From Lentzea terrae (lineage in GTDB: Bacteria > Actinomycetota > Actinomycetes > Mycobacteriales > Pseudonocardiaceae): a stretch of 64,000 nucleotides of DNA. The position numbers were made by a program, and so were the translations under genes. The DNA lies in NCBI RefSeq assembly GCF_003265345.1, contig NZ_QFWW01000030.1:434001-498000 (forward strand), in the 5' to 3' direction. Positions 36,804 to 45,647 of this stretch are shown here, one piece after another. The notes under the pieces were generated by a model. That model did no database searches. It worked only from the letters and a program-made list of their open reading frames with translations, and had not been told where the DNA came from. Every line of letters begins with the position of its first letter. Within the stretch, counting starts at the first letter, position 1.

Positions 36804-37780
36804 TGGTTTACAAGCAGGTGGTTCGCAGGGCGTTGTTCGGAATGCACGGCGGCGACGCGGAGCGGGTCCACGAGACCACGCTCAACGTCATGGCCAGGTT
36901 GAGCCCGCTGGCGAGGTTCGCGCGAAACCAGAACAACCCGCGCACCGTGTTCGGCATCCGGTTCCCCAACCCCGTCGGGCTCGCGGCCGGCCTCGACAAG
37001 GACGGCAGGGCGCTGCCGGCGTGGGCCGCGCTGGGGTTCGGGTTCGTCGAGGTCGGCACGGTCACCTGGCACGCGCAGCCGGGCAACCCGAAGCCGCGGC
37101 TGTTCCGGCTCCGCGAGGACGAGGCGATCATCAACCGGATGGGCTTCAACAACGCGGGCGCGCAGGCGCTGGCGTTGAAGCTCGACCGGACGCCGTTGAA
37201 GGCCCCGCTGGGCATCAGCCTCGGCAAGTCCAAGATCACGCCGGTCGAGGACGCCGTCCAGGACTACCTGAACTCGCTGAACGCGCTGAAGAACCACGGC
37301 GACTACTACGCGATCAACGTCAGCTCGCCCAACACGCCCGGTCTGCGCAGTCTGCAGGACAAGGGCGCGCTCACCGAGCTCGTGCAGGCCCTGACGCAGG
37401 CCACGACGAAGCCGATGCTGGTCAAGATCGCGCCGGACCTCACCGACGACGCCATCGAAGAGGTCATCCAGGTGTGCCTCGACAACGGCATCAAGGGCCT
37501 CATCGCCACGAACACCACCCTCAGCCGTGAGGGCCTCAAAAGCGCCCATCAGAGCGAGACCGGCGGCCTCAGCGGCAAGCCGCTCACGCAGCGTGCGAAC
37601 GACGTCGTCCGGTTCATCACCAAGAACAGCGAACTGCCGGTCATCGGAGTCGGCGGCATCGCGTCCGCCGACGACGCCAAGCGGATGATCGACGCCGGCG
37701 CGAGCCTCGTGCAGATCTACACCGGGTTCATCTACGAGGGACCGGGGCTGGTTTCCAGGATCAACCGGGCACTGAGGTGA
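36803..37780 (+). CDS. pyrD: dihydroorotate dehydrogenase, class 2 (quinone-dependent)
   Basis: 325 residues. The N-terminal amphipathic helices (KQVVRRALFGMHGGDAERVHE) of membrane-associated class 2 enzymes precede the FMN barrel. Motifs are NPVGLAAGLDKDGRA, FVEVGTVTW, INRMGFNNAGA, INVSSPNTPGLRSLQ (catalytic Ser), LIATNTTLSR and VIGVGGIASADDA. It oxidises dihydroorotate to orotate in pyrimidine synthesis. GTG 36803 lies 6 nt after TAGGGT, which suggests a leaderless message. Its end overlaps the convergent glycosyltransferase by 20 nt. Confidence 0.95.
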   Translation: MVYKQVVRRALFGMHGGDAERVHETTLNVMARLSPLARFARNQNNPRTVFGIRFPNPVGLAAGLDKDGRALPAWAALGFGFVEVGTVTWHAQPGNPKPRLFRLREDEAIINRMGFNNAGAQALALKLDRTPLKAPLGISLGKSKITPVEDAVQDYLNSLNALKNHGDYYAINVSSPNTPGLRSLQDKGALTELVQALTQATTKPMLVKIAPDLTDDAIEEVIQVCLDNGIKGLIATNTTLSREGLKSAHQSETGGLSGKPLTQRANDVVRFITKNSELPVIGVGGIASADDAKRMIDAGASLVQIYTGFIYEGPGLVSRINRALR

Positions 37781-38975
37781 GCGTGCGCTCGACGTGCTCC
37801 CAGCGGCCCATCGGACGGTAGCCGCGCAGCACCGTCAGCATCGACCGCAGCACGGCCACGAAGTCGACGAACACGATCACCATCAGCAGCGGGTAGGCCA
37901 AGGGCGCCAAGGCGAGCAACGGCGCCTTGGCCCGCCACCGTTCGGTCACGTCGCCAATGATCGTGAAGAACGCGACGCCCGTGTAGACCGCGCACAGCAG
38001 CAGGATGCCGGTGAACCAGCCGGTCTCGAACGTCGCGGCGATGACGACGTAGATGAAGACGGGCTCGAACAGCACGAGGACCTCCCCTGCCGCCGTGTAG
38101 GGCAGGTGCAGCCACGAGAGAAGGCGCGAGCACGACGTGCCGAAGAAGAGCGAGCGGTGTTTGTAGAACGCTTGCAGGCGGCCGAATTTCCAGCGGAACC
38201 GTTGGCGCAGCAGGCCCCGTAACGACGGCACGGCCTGGGTGTAGGCGATGGCGTCGGCGGCGAAGATGATGCGCCAGTCGTAGTTGCCCTGCCGCGACAG
38301 GATCTTCATCGAGAAGTCGATGTCCTCGGTCATCGTGTCGGTGTCGAAATAACCGCACGCGCGCACGATCGAGGTGCGGAACATCGAACCGACGCCGCCG
38401 ATCACGTACTCGCAGTTGAACACCGTGTAGCCCTGCTTGAGCCGGTGCACCACCGCGTACTCCAGGCGCTGCACCCACCCCAGCACGCCGCGCTGGCCGC
38501 GGATCTTCACGTTGGCCGCGGCCGCGAGCACCAACGGGTCGGCGAAGTGCGCGACCATCCGCGAGATCGCGGACGCGGACACCGTCGAGTCGGCGTCCAG
38601 CACCATGACGAGCCCGTCGCCCACCAGGTGCATGCCGGTGTTGATCGCCGCCGCCTTGCCCGCGTTCGGTTGCGAGACAACGCGAACACGCGCGCCGAAG
38701 GATTCCAGCGCGGCAACCGTGCCGTCCGTGGAACCGTCATCGACCACGACCACCGACACGTCGGCGTACGAACTGTCCAAAACAGACTGAACCGCCCGCG
38801 CGACGCAGAGCTCTTCGTCGTAGGCGGGGATGACGACCCAAACCGTTGGCGCGTAAGGCAACGGGCGCGAGCGGAAGAGCGACAGGTCGTAGAGATCAGC
38901 TGCCACCAGCACGACGCACACCCGCACCACGCCGATCACCGCCAGCGGCACCATGAGCCACGCCAGCGAGGTCAT
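37761..38975 (-). CDS. processive family 2 glycosyltransferase, membrane-bound
   Basis: 404 residues. One N-terminal helix is followed by a GT-A domain with VVIPAYDEE, VVVDDGSTDGT, LDADST (DxD) and GGVGSMFR, then TMTEDIDFS (TED) and the processive signature LRQRFRWKFG (QxxRW). Four to five C-terminal helices complete it. This layout fits poly-N-acetylglucosamine, hyaluronan or cellulose-type synthases. ATG 38975 overlaps the stop of a 32-residue membrane peptide gene just upstream (ATGA). Confidence 0.85.
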   Translation of the reverse strand: MTSLAWLMVPLAVIGVVRVCVVLVAADLYDLSLFRSRPLPYAPTVWVVIPAYDEELCVARAVQSVLDSSYADVSVVVVDDGSTDGTVAALESFGARVRVVSQPNAGKAAAINTGMHLVGDGLVMVLDADSTVSASAISRMVAHFADPLVLAAAANVKIRGQRGVLGWVQRLEYAVVHRLKQGYTVFNCEYVIGGVGSMFRTSIVRACGYFDTDTMTEDIDFSMKILSRQGNYDWRIIFAADAIAYTQAVPSLRGLLRQRFRWKFGRLQAFYKHRSLFFGTSCSRLLSWLHLPYTAAGEVLVLFEPVFIYVVIAATFETGWFTGILLLCAVYTGVAFFTIIGDVTERWRAKAPLLALAPLAYPLLMVIVFVDFVAVLRSMLTVLRGYRPMGRWEHVERTLTSVPG

Positions 38976-39070
38976 CGGCGGTGGCGCAGCAGGAGGATGC
39001 GGGACGCGACCAGGCTGCCGGTGATGACAGCGCAGGCCAGGAAAAGCACCACGTAGTACGCGGCGACCAT
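38972..39070 (-). CDS. 32-residue single-helix membrane peptide upstream of GT2
   Basis: ATG 39070 is preceded by a strong GGAGGGAG site 8 nt upstream. The peptide begins MVAAYYVVLFLACAVITG and ends in a basic tail, LLLRHRR: one transmembrane helix with a positive-inside C terminus. The stop overlaps the glycosyltransferase ATG (ATGA), giving translational coupling. A small membrane subunit beside a processive GT2 recalls PgaD- or IcaD-like accessory proteins, but there is no detectable homology at this length. Confidence 0.6.
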   Translation of the reverse strand: MVAAYYVVLFLACAVITGSLVASRILLLRHRR

Positions 39071-39145
39071 GACGGAACTCCCTCCGTGGACCGGGAGAGG
39101 ATCGGTCCGAAGTGGAGGGACAGAAACCACACAAACGTGTATGGC

Positions 39146-40399
39146 TCAGTTACGGCGTGCGGCCCTCAGCCAGCGCATCACCGGGTGCAGGATCACGACG
39201 AGCAGCGAACCCCACACCATGCCGCCCATCGACAGGTCGCCGATCTCGATGGTCAGGTCGCCGACACCGGCCACCAGCGCCGCGCCGCCCACCATGGCGT
39301 TCGCCGGGTTCGTGAGGTCGACGCCGCGGTCCATCCAGATCCGGACGCCGATGAGCACGATCAGGCCGTAGAGCACCAACGTGCAGCCGCCCAGCACACC
39401 GGCCGGGATGGTGCCGAACAGCGCGATGGCCTTCGGGGAGAACGCCAGCGCCGCCGCGAACACACCGGCGAACGCGAACGCCGCGGTGGTGTACACGCGC
39501 GTCACGGCCATGACGCCGATGTTCTCGGAGTACGTCGTCGTCCCGACGCCACCGCCGAGCCCGGCCAGCGCCGTCGACAGCCCGTTCGCGATGATCGCGT
39601 CGCCCGCGCTGCCGTCCAGGTTGCGGCCGGTCAGCGCGGCGACGGCCTTGACGTGACCGACGACCTCGGCCACCAGGACGATCACCACCGGCAGCATCAG
39701 CAGCACGACGGACGGCCGGAGCTCCGGCTGGTGCAGCTGCGGCAGACCCAACCACGCCGCGTCGCGCAGCGCGTCGAACTTGGCCTGCGGAACGGCGCCG
39801 AACGCCAGGCCGCCCAGCCAGACGGCCACGAAGCCCACCAGGATCGAGAACCGGTACAGCAGGCCCCTGCCCAGCACGCCGGCCAGCAGGATCAGCACGG
39901 TCGTGATGGCGGCCAGCAAGGGCTGGTCGGCGAAGTTCGAGGTGGCCTGGTGCGAGAGGTTCAGGCCGATGATGATCACGACGGCGCCGGTGACGACCGG
40001 CGGCATGACCGACTCCAGCAGGCGCACGCCCAGTGCCTTGACCGCGATGCCGACGACGATCACCAGCAGGCCGGCGGCGACGACACCGCCGAGCTGGGCG
40101 GCGATGCCCTGTTCGCGAGCGGCCACGAGAGGCGCGACGAAGGCGAAGGACGAGCCCAGATAGCTGGGGACGCGATTTTTGGTGATCAGCAGGAACAGCA
40201 GCGTGCCCAGGCCGGAGAACAGCAGCGTGGTGGCGACGGGGAGGCCGGTGGCGGTGGGGACGAGCACCGTCGCGCCGAACATGGCGACCAGGTGCTGCAC
40301 TCCGAACCCGATGGTGAGCGGCCAGCTCACCCGTTCTTCTGGCGCGACGGTTTCACTGTCGGTGATCCGACCGTCCCCGTGCACGGTCCACAACGCCAC
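39146..40399 (-). CDS. NCS2-family uracil/xanthine permease
   Basis: 417 residues, about 14 transmembrane segments. Family motifs are FGVQHLVAMFGATVLVPTATG near the N terminus and GGVGTTTYSENIGVMAVTRV with a conserved Glu in the half-helix that binds the base. Closest in type to UraA/PyrP uracil:proton symporters. GTG 40399 has GGGAGG upstream. pyrD lies 1.4 kb away, so this short region has two pyrimidine genes, but on opposite strands. Confidence 0.92.
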   Translation of the reverse strand: MALWTVHGDGRITDSETVAPEERVSWPLTIGFGVQHLVAMFGATVLVPTATGLPVATTLLFSGLGTLLFLLITKNRVPSYLGSSFAFVAPLVAAREQGIAAQLGGVVAAGLLVIVVGIAVKALGVRLLESVMPPVVTGAVVIIIGLNLSHQATSNFADQPLLAAITTVLILLAGVLGRGLLYRFSILVGFVAVWLGGLAFGAVPQAKFDALRDAAWLGLPQLHQPELRPSVVLLMLPVVIVLVAEVVGHVKAVAALTGRNLDGSAGDAIIANGLSTALAGLGGGVGTTTYSENIGVMAVTRVYTTAAFAFAGVFAAALAFSPKAIALFGTIPAGVLGGCTLVLYGLIVLIGVRIWMDRGVDLTNPANAMVGGAALVAGVGDLTIEIGDLSMGGMVWGSLLVVILHPVMRWLRAARRN

Positions 40400-40565
40400 G
40401 CACTGCCTCCCGGCAACCCAGCCGGACTTCCCGCAGACCGGCCCCGGAATCCTGCCACGCCATGTAGTGGCTACGGCTAGATAACGGTCTGATAATCACA
40501 CGATTGCCGTAAAGATCTCCAGAGGTAACCGTCGAATAGGCGCACGCGACTACACAGCGTCATAG

Positions 40566-41393
40566 TCAGTGCGCTGAATAGCCTGACACGTCTCGCATCG
40601 CAGACGCGAGGCCCGCCATGTGATCGGTGGCGTCGTCGAGCACTTCGCGCGGATCCTGGAACGCCGTGCTCGCCGCCAACGCCTGACCGGCGGCCGCCAC
40701 CAGCGAACAGTAGCGGTCCACACCATCCGCCAGTTGGATCCGGAGCACGCGCACGCCCTCGATCAACGGTGCCCGCTCCAGGTGCGGTGCGGTGTCGCGA
40801 GCGCGTTCCACGGCCTGGAGCTGTGCGGACACCGAACGGATCGCCGCAGACGCCTCCTGGGCGGTCTGCCGGGCGTGCTGGACGGACTCGGCCGGCATCG
40901 ACACGAGCGTCGGCGAGTCGAGCTGGCGCAGCAGGTCGTGCATCGCGTCCTCGGCCCCGTGCAGCTTCTCCATCGGCACGCGTGCGGCGGAGATGTGCGC
41001 GGGCAGCGGCGGCCGGACCGCCGGCGGTGGAGTCAGCTCCAGCCGTTGCTTGGCCGACTTGAGCTCACGCAGCTTGAACCCGCTGCGCACGGCGAGCAGA
41101 CCGGGCAGCGCGGCGCCGATCGTGCCGCTGACGGTCGCCCACGTGCCGAGCACGCCGGTGAAGCCGAACACCGCAAGGGTGCCGAAGATCGTGATGAGGG
41201 CCAGCCAGAACGTCAGCACGGCGTTGGTGCGCTTGCGCTTGCGTTCGAGCTTGGCGCGGGGGTCGTTCCACTTCTGCAGGCGGTACCGCGCCTGTTCGGC
41301 CAGCGGGTGGCCCTGGAGCGACGCACCCAACTCGTTGACGACCTTGCGGACGATCTCGTTGTTGGGACGGTTTCTCCAGGGCTCCATGATCAC
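40566..41393 (-). CDS. pspM: PspM, phage-shock envelope stress membrane protein
   Basis: 275 residues. A cytoplasmic N terminus (RPNNEIVRKVVNELGASLQGHP) and two adjacent transmembrane helices (about 59-103) are followed by a long soluble helical domain. Size, topology and position right after pspA match the actinobacterial PspM (mycobacterial Rv2743c) that recruits PspA to the membrane. GTG 41393 has AGGAGGAG 7 nt upstream. It is separated from pspA by 22 nt. Confidence 0.88.
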   Translation of the reverse strand: MIMEPWRNRPNNEIVRKVVNELGASLQGHPLAEQARYRLQKWNDPRAKLERKRKRTNAVLTFWLALITIFGTLAVFGFTGVLGTWATVSGTIGAALPGLLAVRSGFKLRELKSAKQRLELTPPPAVRPPLPAHISAARVPMEKLHGAEDAMHDLLRQLDSPTLVSMPAESVQHARQTAQEASAAIRSVSAQLQAVERARDTAPHLERAPLIEGVRVLRIQLADGVDRYCSLVAAAGQALAASTAFQDPREVLDDATDHMAGLASAMRDVSGYSAH

Positions 41394-41415
41394 CTGCTGA
41401 CTCCTCCTGACCCGC

Positions 41416-42267
41416 TCAGTTCTGAGCTGGCGGGACCTGCTGCTGCGTGGTCTTCTGCTCCTGCTGGACGCGCTGCGCGATCTCGGCCTGGATCTGCGCG
41501 GCGGCGCTGTTGCCCGCGGTCACCTGCGGCGGCGTGTTGGCCTGACCACCGTGCATGGACGCGCGGATCTGCTCCAGCCGCGACGACCCGGCGAGCTGCG
41601 TGGTCGAGGCCTGCACCTCGAGCATGCGGCCCTGCACCGAGTTCTGGGCCAGCTCGGCCGACCCGATCGCGGTGGCGTAGCGCTTCTCGATCTTGTCGCG
41701 GACCTCTTCCAGCGACGGCACGTTGCCGGGCGCGGCGAGCTCGCTCATCTGGGTCAGCGACGCGGAGACCTGCTCCTGCATCTTCGCCTGCTCCAGCTGG
41801 CTGAGGAGCTTGGTGCGCTCGGCGAGCTTCTGCTGCAGCATCATCGAGTTGCGCTCGACGGCCTGCTTGGCCTGTGCGGCGGCCTGCAGCGACTGGTCGT
41901 GCAGCGTCTTCAGGTCCTCGATGCCCTGCTCGGCGGTCACGAGCTGGGTGGCGAAGCCCTGCGCGGCGTTCTCGAACTGCTGCGCCTTCTGCTCGTCACC
42001 CTTCGAACGCGCCTCGTCGGCGAGCACGAGCGCCTGACGTGCGGAGGCCTGCAGCTTCTCGACGTCGCCGAGCTGCCGGTTCAGCTTCATCTCCAGCTGC
42101 CGCTGGTTGCCGATCACGGCCGCCGCCTGCTGAGAAAGCGCCTGGTGCTGACGCTGCGCTTCCTCGATGGCCTGCTGGATCTGCACCTTCGGGTCAGCGT
42201 GCTCGTCGATCTTGGACGAGAACGATGCCATCAGGTACTTCCAGAACTTCACGAACGGACTGGCCAT
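41416..42267 (-). CDS. pspA: PspA/IM30-family envelope stress protein
   Basis: 283 residues, nearly all helical coiled coil. It starts with the amphipathic helix MASPFVKFWKYLMASFSSKI, followed by DPKVQIQQAIEEAQRQHQAL and long heptad stretches typical of ESCRT-III-like PspA. The Gln/Ala-rich tail (TTQQQVPPAQ) is disordered. It stabilises stressed membranes and in mycobacteria restrains ClgR. GGAG sits almost directly before the ATG, an unusually short spacing. Confidence 0.95.
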   Translation of the reverse strand: MASPFVKFWKYLMASFSSKIDEHADPKVQIQQAIEEAQRQHQALSQQAAAVIGNQRQLEMKLNRQLGDVEKLQASARQALVLADEARSKGDEQKAQQFENAAQGFATQLVTAEQGIEDLKTLHDQSLQAAAQAKQAVERNSMMLQQKLAERTKLLSQLEQAKMQEQVSASLTQMSELAAPGNVPSLEEVRDKIEKRYATAIGSAELAQNSVQGRMLEVQASTTQLAGSSRLEQIRASMHGGQANTPPQVTAGNSAAAQIQAEIAQRVQQEQKTTQQQVPPAQN

Positions 42268-42578
42268 CTCCTACGCCTGCCTTCTCGGTGCCGGTGTTGG
42301 ATCCATCGTCTCAATTGTGCGTCGGCGGTTCCACCAACCTGGGGAGATATCCGGGAAGACCCCGACCCACCCCGGGACTTTGGACTGAACCCCCGACGGC
42401 GCCCAATCCTGCCCGCACCCGCGCCCCGAGACGCGGTGACCCAACGTGCTGTGGCCAAGCCGTTGCCTGCCGTCCAGCGTGCTGGCGTCGTTGCAAGGTG
42501 AACGCACGAAGGCCCGAACTTGTTGCAGCGCGTGACGTGGCGGGGGCCACAGGTTGATCCCGTTCACCCGAATGCAGG
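42268..42578. other. pspA upstream region
   Basis: About 310 bases between a hairpin after clgR and the pspA ATG. On the minus strand a GGAACC resembles the -35 of SigE-type ECF promoters, but no matching GTT -10 was found at the usual distance. No gene was recognised; small open frames here lack ribosome sites and family features. Confidence 0.4.
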
Positions 42579-42610
42579 CGACCCCGCTCGCCTCGTGGCG
42601 AACGGGGTCG
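42579..42610. terminator. hairpin between clgR and pspA
   Basis: CGACCCCG (42579-42586) pairs with CGGGGTCG (42603-42610). After a 2-nt mismatch, CGCC pairs with GGCG around a TCGT loop. It lies 14 nt past the clgR stop and could end or attenuate readthrough into pspA. There is no T tract. Confidence 0.6.
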
Positions 42611-42623
42611 TGACGACATGGGC

Positions 42624-43046
42624 TCAAGCCGCTACTACGGCCTTCGGGGTCTCGCCGATCTTGCTCGTGAGCCGGTGACTGAGCATCGGCTGCAGGCGCA
42701 GGTCGGACAGGTCGTCCGAGAGCGTGGTCGGCAGCACCCGGCCACCCTCCAGCTTGCCGCGCTCCGTTCGGCCGTCGGGGACGGTGTCGGGCACCGTGTC
42801 CGGCGTCTGCGAGACGGCGCCGATGTCGGAGGCGACGTGGTGCAGCAGTTCGGACAGCGGCAGCTCTAACGCGTCACAGATGGCCGCGAGGAGCTCGCTG
42901 GACGCCTCTTTGCGGCCGCGCTCCACCTCGGACAGGTACCCCAGGCTCACGCGGGCGGTCCGAGAGACCTCGCGCAGCGTGCGGCGTTGGTTGGTGCGGG
43001 CATGGCGAAGTCGATCACCGATCGCCTCGCGTAGCAGCACGGTCAT
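42624..43046 (-). CDS. clgR: ClgR, Xre-family regulator of Clp protease and psp genes
   Basis: 140 residues from ATG 43046 with AAGGAGG 6 nt upstream. A helix-turn-helix of Xre type (about 9-64) reads RLRHARTNQRRTLREVSRTA, then VSLGYLSEVERGRKEAS. The downstream half is low-complexity and ends SKIGETPKAVVAA; the hydrophobic Ala/Val C terminus is a plausible Clp degradation tag, as known for ClgR. In mycobacteria it activates clp genes and pspA. The order cinA-clgR-pspA-pspM is conserved. Confidence 0.93.
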   Translation of the reverse strand: MTVLLREAIGDRLRHARTNQRRTLREVSRTARVSLGYLSEVERGRKEASSELLAAICDALELPLSELLHHVASDIGAVSQTPDTVPDTVPDGRTERGKLEGGRVLPTTLSDDLSDLRLQPMLSHRLTSKIGETPKAVVAA

Positions 43047-43121
43047 CGCGCGCCTCCTTCCGGCCGGCCGTGTCCCTACGTTACCGATCGACACCGACAA
43101 CGGGCAGTGACTTCCGAACAC

Positions 43122-43138
43122 GTCCGCCAAGGGCGAAC
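43122..43138. promoter_or_regulatory. candidate ClgR operator
   Basis: The 17-bp near-palindrome GTCCGCCAAGGGCGAAC reads GTTCGCC-N3-GGCGGAC on the minus strand, one mismatch from perfect symmetry of GTTCGCC/GGCGAAC, the core described for ClgR targets. It lies about 75 bp upstream of the clgR ATG, which suggests autoactivation. Confidence 0.55.
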
Positions 43139-43148
43139 GAACGCCAAG

Positions 43149-43628
43149 TCATCGTTTGTTCCCGTCCACGGTCATCAGCAGGTAATCCGACAGCAGGACC
43201 AGCGCTTTTTCCACAGCTGTGAAACGCACCGCTTTCCGGTCGCCACTCACCGTGATGGTCCGCACTGTGGACACTCCAGGCCCGCTCAAGCCGATGTGGA
43301 CCGTGCCTGGAGCAACTCCATCTTGCGGATCAGGGCCGGCGACGCCCGTGAGTCCGATCCCCCAGTCCGATTTGCACCGGTTCCGGGCTCCCTCGGCCAG
43401 TTGGATCGCAACGTCGGGGTGCACGGCGCCGTGCTCGTCGAGCAACTGCTGATCCACGCCGGCGAGCTCGTGCTTGAGCTCGGTGGCGTAGACGATCAAC
43501 CCACCGCGGACCACGGCACTCGCCCCCGGTGTGTCGACGATCGTCGCGCACAGCAGACCCGCGGTCAGCGACTCGGCGGTGGCAACGCTCTGCCCACGCG
43601 CCTTCAGCAGTTCGACGACGTTCGTCAC
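43149..43628 (-). CDS. cinA: CinA C-terminal domain protein (nicotinamide-nucleotide amidohydrolase family)
   Basis: 159 residues, covering only the CinA C-terminal (PncC) domain. Motifs are SVATAESLTAGLLCATIVDTPGAS (catalytic Ser region), GGLIVYATELK, GVHP-like AVHPDVAIQLAEGAR and GIGLTGVAGPDPQDG. It deamidates nicotinamide mononucleotide in NAD recycling. GTG 43628 overlaps the pgsA stop by 4 nt (GTGA). Stand-alone CinA-C proteins are normal in this actinobacterial block. Confidence 0.93.
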   Translation of the reverse strand: MTNVVELLKARGQSVATAESLTAGLLCATIVDTPGASAVVRGGLIVYATELKHELAGVDQQLLDEHGAVHPDVAIQLAEGARNRCKSDWGIGLTGVAGPDPQDGVAPGTVHIGLSGPGVSTVRTITVSGDRKAVRFTAVEKALVLLSDYLLMTVDGNKR

Positions 43629-44203
43629 GCCACCGCCCTACCCGCGCGGGCTTTCAACTTAAACGCGCGGATGACGTAATCGATTCCCGTCACGACGGTC
43701 AGGATCAACGCGGCCGCCATGATCACCCAGGCGATGAGCGCGAGGACGTCGTTCTGCGGCAGCAGGAACAGCCCGATCGCGATGACCTGTGCCAGCGTCT
43801 TGGCCTTGCCGCCCCGGCTGGCGGGGATGACGCCATAACGGATCACCCAGAACCGCAGCAGCGTCACGCCGACCTCGCGCACCGCGATGACGATCGTGAT
43901 CCACCACGGCAGCACGTCGAGGATGCTCAGCCCGACCAGCGCGGACCCGGTCAGCGCCTTGTCCGCGATCGGGTCGGCGATCTTGCCGAAGTCGGTGATC
44001 AGCCCGTGCTTGCGGGCGAGCGTGCCGTCGATGTGGTCGGTGAAGCTCGCGACGGCGAAGATCCCGAATGCGATGAGCCGCCACGTGGTGTCGAAGCCGC
44101 CCGCCGCGAACAGAGAGAGCAGGAAGACCGGGACCAGTGCCATCCGCGCCATCGTGAGGATGTTGGCGACGTTGAGCAGCGGGACCTTCCTGGCCTCTGT
44201 CAT
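43625..44203 (-). CDS. pgsA: CDP-diacylglycerol-glycerol-3-phosphate 3-phosphatidyltransferase
   Basis: 192 residues with five to six transmembrane helices. The CDP-alcohol phosphotransferase signature is present as DHIDGTLARKHGLITDFGK, DGxxAR...GxxxD, but the usual third Asp position reads KIADP. NVANILTMARMALVP is the typical PgsA N terminus. It makes phosphatidylglycerol phosphate at the membrane. ATG 44203 overlaps the rimO stop (ATGA). Confidence 0.94.
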   Translation of the reverse strand: MTEARKVPLLNVANILTMARMALVPVFLLSLFAAGGFDTTWRLIAFGIFAVASFTDHIDGTLARKHGLITDFGKIADPIADKALTGSALVGLSILDVLPWWITIVIAVREVGVTLLRFWVIRYGVIPASRGGKAKTLAQVIAIGLFLLPQNDVLALIAWVIMAAALILTVVTGIDYVIRAFKLKARAGRAVA

Positions 44204-45609
44204 GTCGGGAGCACCTCGACGATCAGGTCGACGCCCTCGGAGTCGACCACCCGGCACCGCACGAAGTCGCCGCGCTTGAGACCCTCCGCCTCGAGCACGA
44301 TGCACTCGCCGTCGACCTCGGGCGCCTGGTGCTCGGCCCGGCCGACGCAGTCGCTCTCCTCGTCCTCCTCGTGCTCGATCAGCACGAGGACCTCGCTGCC
44401 GACCCGGTCCTCGGCGCGCTGGCTGGTCAGCTCCTCGACGAGGTTGCCGATCCGCTGGACGCGCTCGGCGATGACGTCCGCGTCGAGCTTGCCGTCGAGG
44501 TTCTCGGCCTCGGTGCCGTCCTCGTCCGAGTAACCGAAGATGCCGACCGCGTCGAGCCTGGCCTCGGTCAGGAACCGCTCGAGCTCCTGCAGGTCCTCTT
44601 CGGTCTCGCCGGGGAAGCCGACGATGAAGTTGCTGCGGATGCCCGCCTCTGGCGCGTGCTCGCGGATCTGCCACACGAGCTTGAGGAAGCTGTCGGTGTC
44701 GCCGAACCGGCGCATGCGCCGCAGCACGTTCTCGCTGGAGTGCTGGAACGACATGTCGAAGTAGTTCGCGACCTTCTCGGTCTTGGCGATGGCCGCGACG
44801 AGGCTCGGCTTGGTCTCGGCCGGCTGCAGGTAGCTGACCCTGACCCGCTCGATGTTCGGAATGGACGCCAGCCGCGGGAGGAGCTGCTCCAGGGCGCCCT
44901 GCTCGCGCGGCAGGTCCTTGCCGTAGCTGGTGCTGTTCTCGCTGACGAGGAACAGCTCCTTGACGCCGTTCTCGGCGAGCCACATGGCCTCGGCCACGAC
45001 CTCGTCGGGGTGCCGCGACACGAACGCGCCGCGGAAGCTCGGAATCGCGCAGAAGCTGCACCGGCGATCACAGCCGGACGCGATCTTCAGCGGCGCCACC
45101 GGGGCATCGTCCAAGCGCTTGCGGGGCGTTTTGGTCGGGCCCCAGCCGTGGCCGGGCACCTGAACAGCAGTTGCCGCTTCCTGGCGCTGCACCGGCGTGA
45201 TCGGCAGCAACGTGCGCCGGTCGACCGGCACGTGCGACTCGACAGGCGTGCCGTGCAGCACGTCGTTGAGGCGCTCGGCCAGGTCGTTGTACTGGTCGAA
45301 CCCGAGCACCGCGGCCGCCTCTGGCAGGCTGTCCGCGAGCTCCTTGCCGTACCGCTCGGCCATGCAGCCGACCGCGACGACCTTGGCTCCGGTGTCGCTC
45401 GCCGCGAGCAGCGTGTCGACCGAGTCCTTCTTGGCCTGCTCGACGAAGCCGCACGTGTTGACGACGACGACGTCCGCTTCGGAGCCCTCGTCCACCAGCT
45501 CCCAGCCGCCCTCGCCGAGGCGTCCGGCGAGCTCTTCGGAGTCGACCTCGTTGCGGGCGCAACCCAGGGTCAGCAGCGACACGCGTCGCGGAGTGGTGGA
45601 AGAAGACAC
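44200..45609 (-). CDS. rimO: ribosomal protein S12 methylthiotransferase RimO
   Basis: 469 residues from GTG 45609. An N-terminal UPF0004 domain with cluster-binding Cys (LTLGCARNEVDSE, VVNTCGFVEQAK, VVAVGCMAERYG) is followed by a radical SAM domain with SGCDRRCSFCAIPSFRG (CxxxCxxC) and a C-terminal TRAM domain. It methylthiolates Asp of ribosomal protein S12. The start lies 7 nt after a TACGCT -10 element, so it is probably leaderless, and it heads the rimO-pgsA-cinA operon. Confidence 0.95.
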   Translation of the reverse strand: MSSSTTPRRVSLLTLGCARNEVDSEELAGRLGEGGWELVDEGSEADVVVVNTCGFVEQAKKDSVDTLLAASDTGAKVVAVGCMAERYGKELADSLPEAAAVLGFDQYNDLAERLNDVLHGTPVESHVPVDRRTLLPITPVQRQEAATAVQVPGHGWGPTKTPRKRLDDAPVAPLKIASGCDRRCSFCAIPSFRGAFVSRHPDEVVAEAMWLAENGVKELFLVSENSTSYGKDLPREQGALEQLLPRLASIPNIERVRVSYLQPAETKPSLVAAIAKTEKVANYFDMSFQHSSENVLRRMRRFGDTDSFLKLVWQIREHAPEAGIRSNFIVGFPGETEEDLQELERFLTEARLDAVGIFGYSDEDGTEAENLDGKLDADVIAERVQRIGNLVEELTSQRAEDRVGSEVLVLIEHEEDEESDCVGRAEHQAPEVDGECIVLEAEGLKRGDFVRCRVVDSEGVDLIVEVLPT

Positions 45610-45616
45610 GGTGCTC

Positions 45617-45622
45617 AGCGTA
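45617..45622 (-). promoter_or_regulatory. -10 element for leaderless rimO
   Basis: On the minus strand TACGCT ends 7 nt before the rimO GTG, the same hexamer and spacing as at the acyltransferase start near 55187. No Shine-Dalgarno site is present. Confidence 0.45.
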
Positions 45623-45647
45623 ACCGGGTCGGGTCCCGCGGCTTGAA

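Noticed and set aside
40400..40565. pyrimidine riboswitch or PyrR-type attenuator before the uracil permease
   Set aside because: No terminator/antiterminator pair or PyrR anti-terminator motif could be made out in the 166-nt gap.
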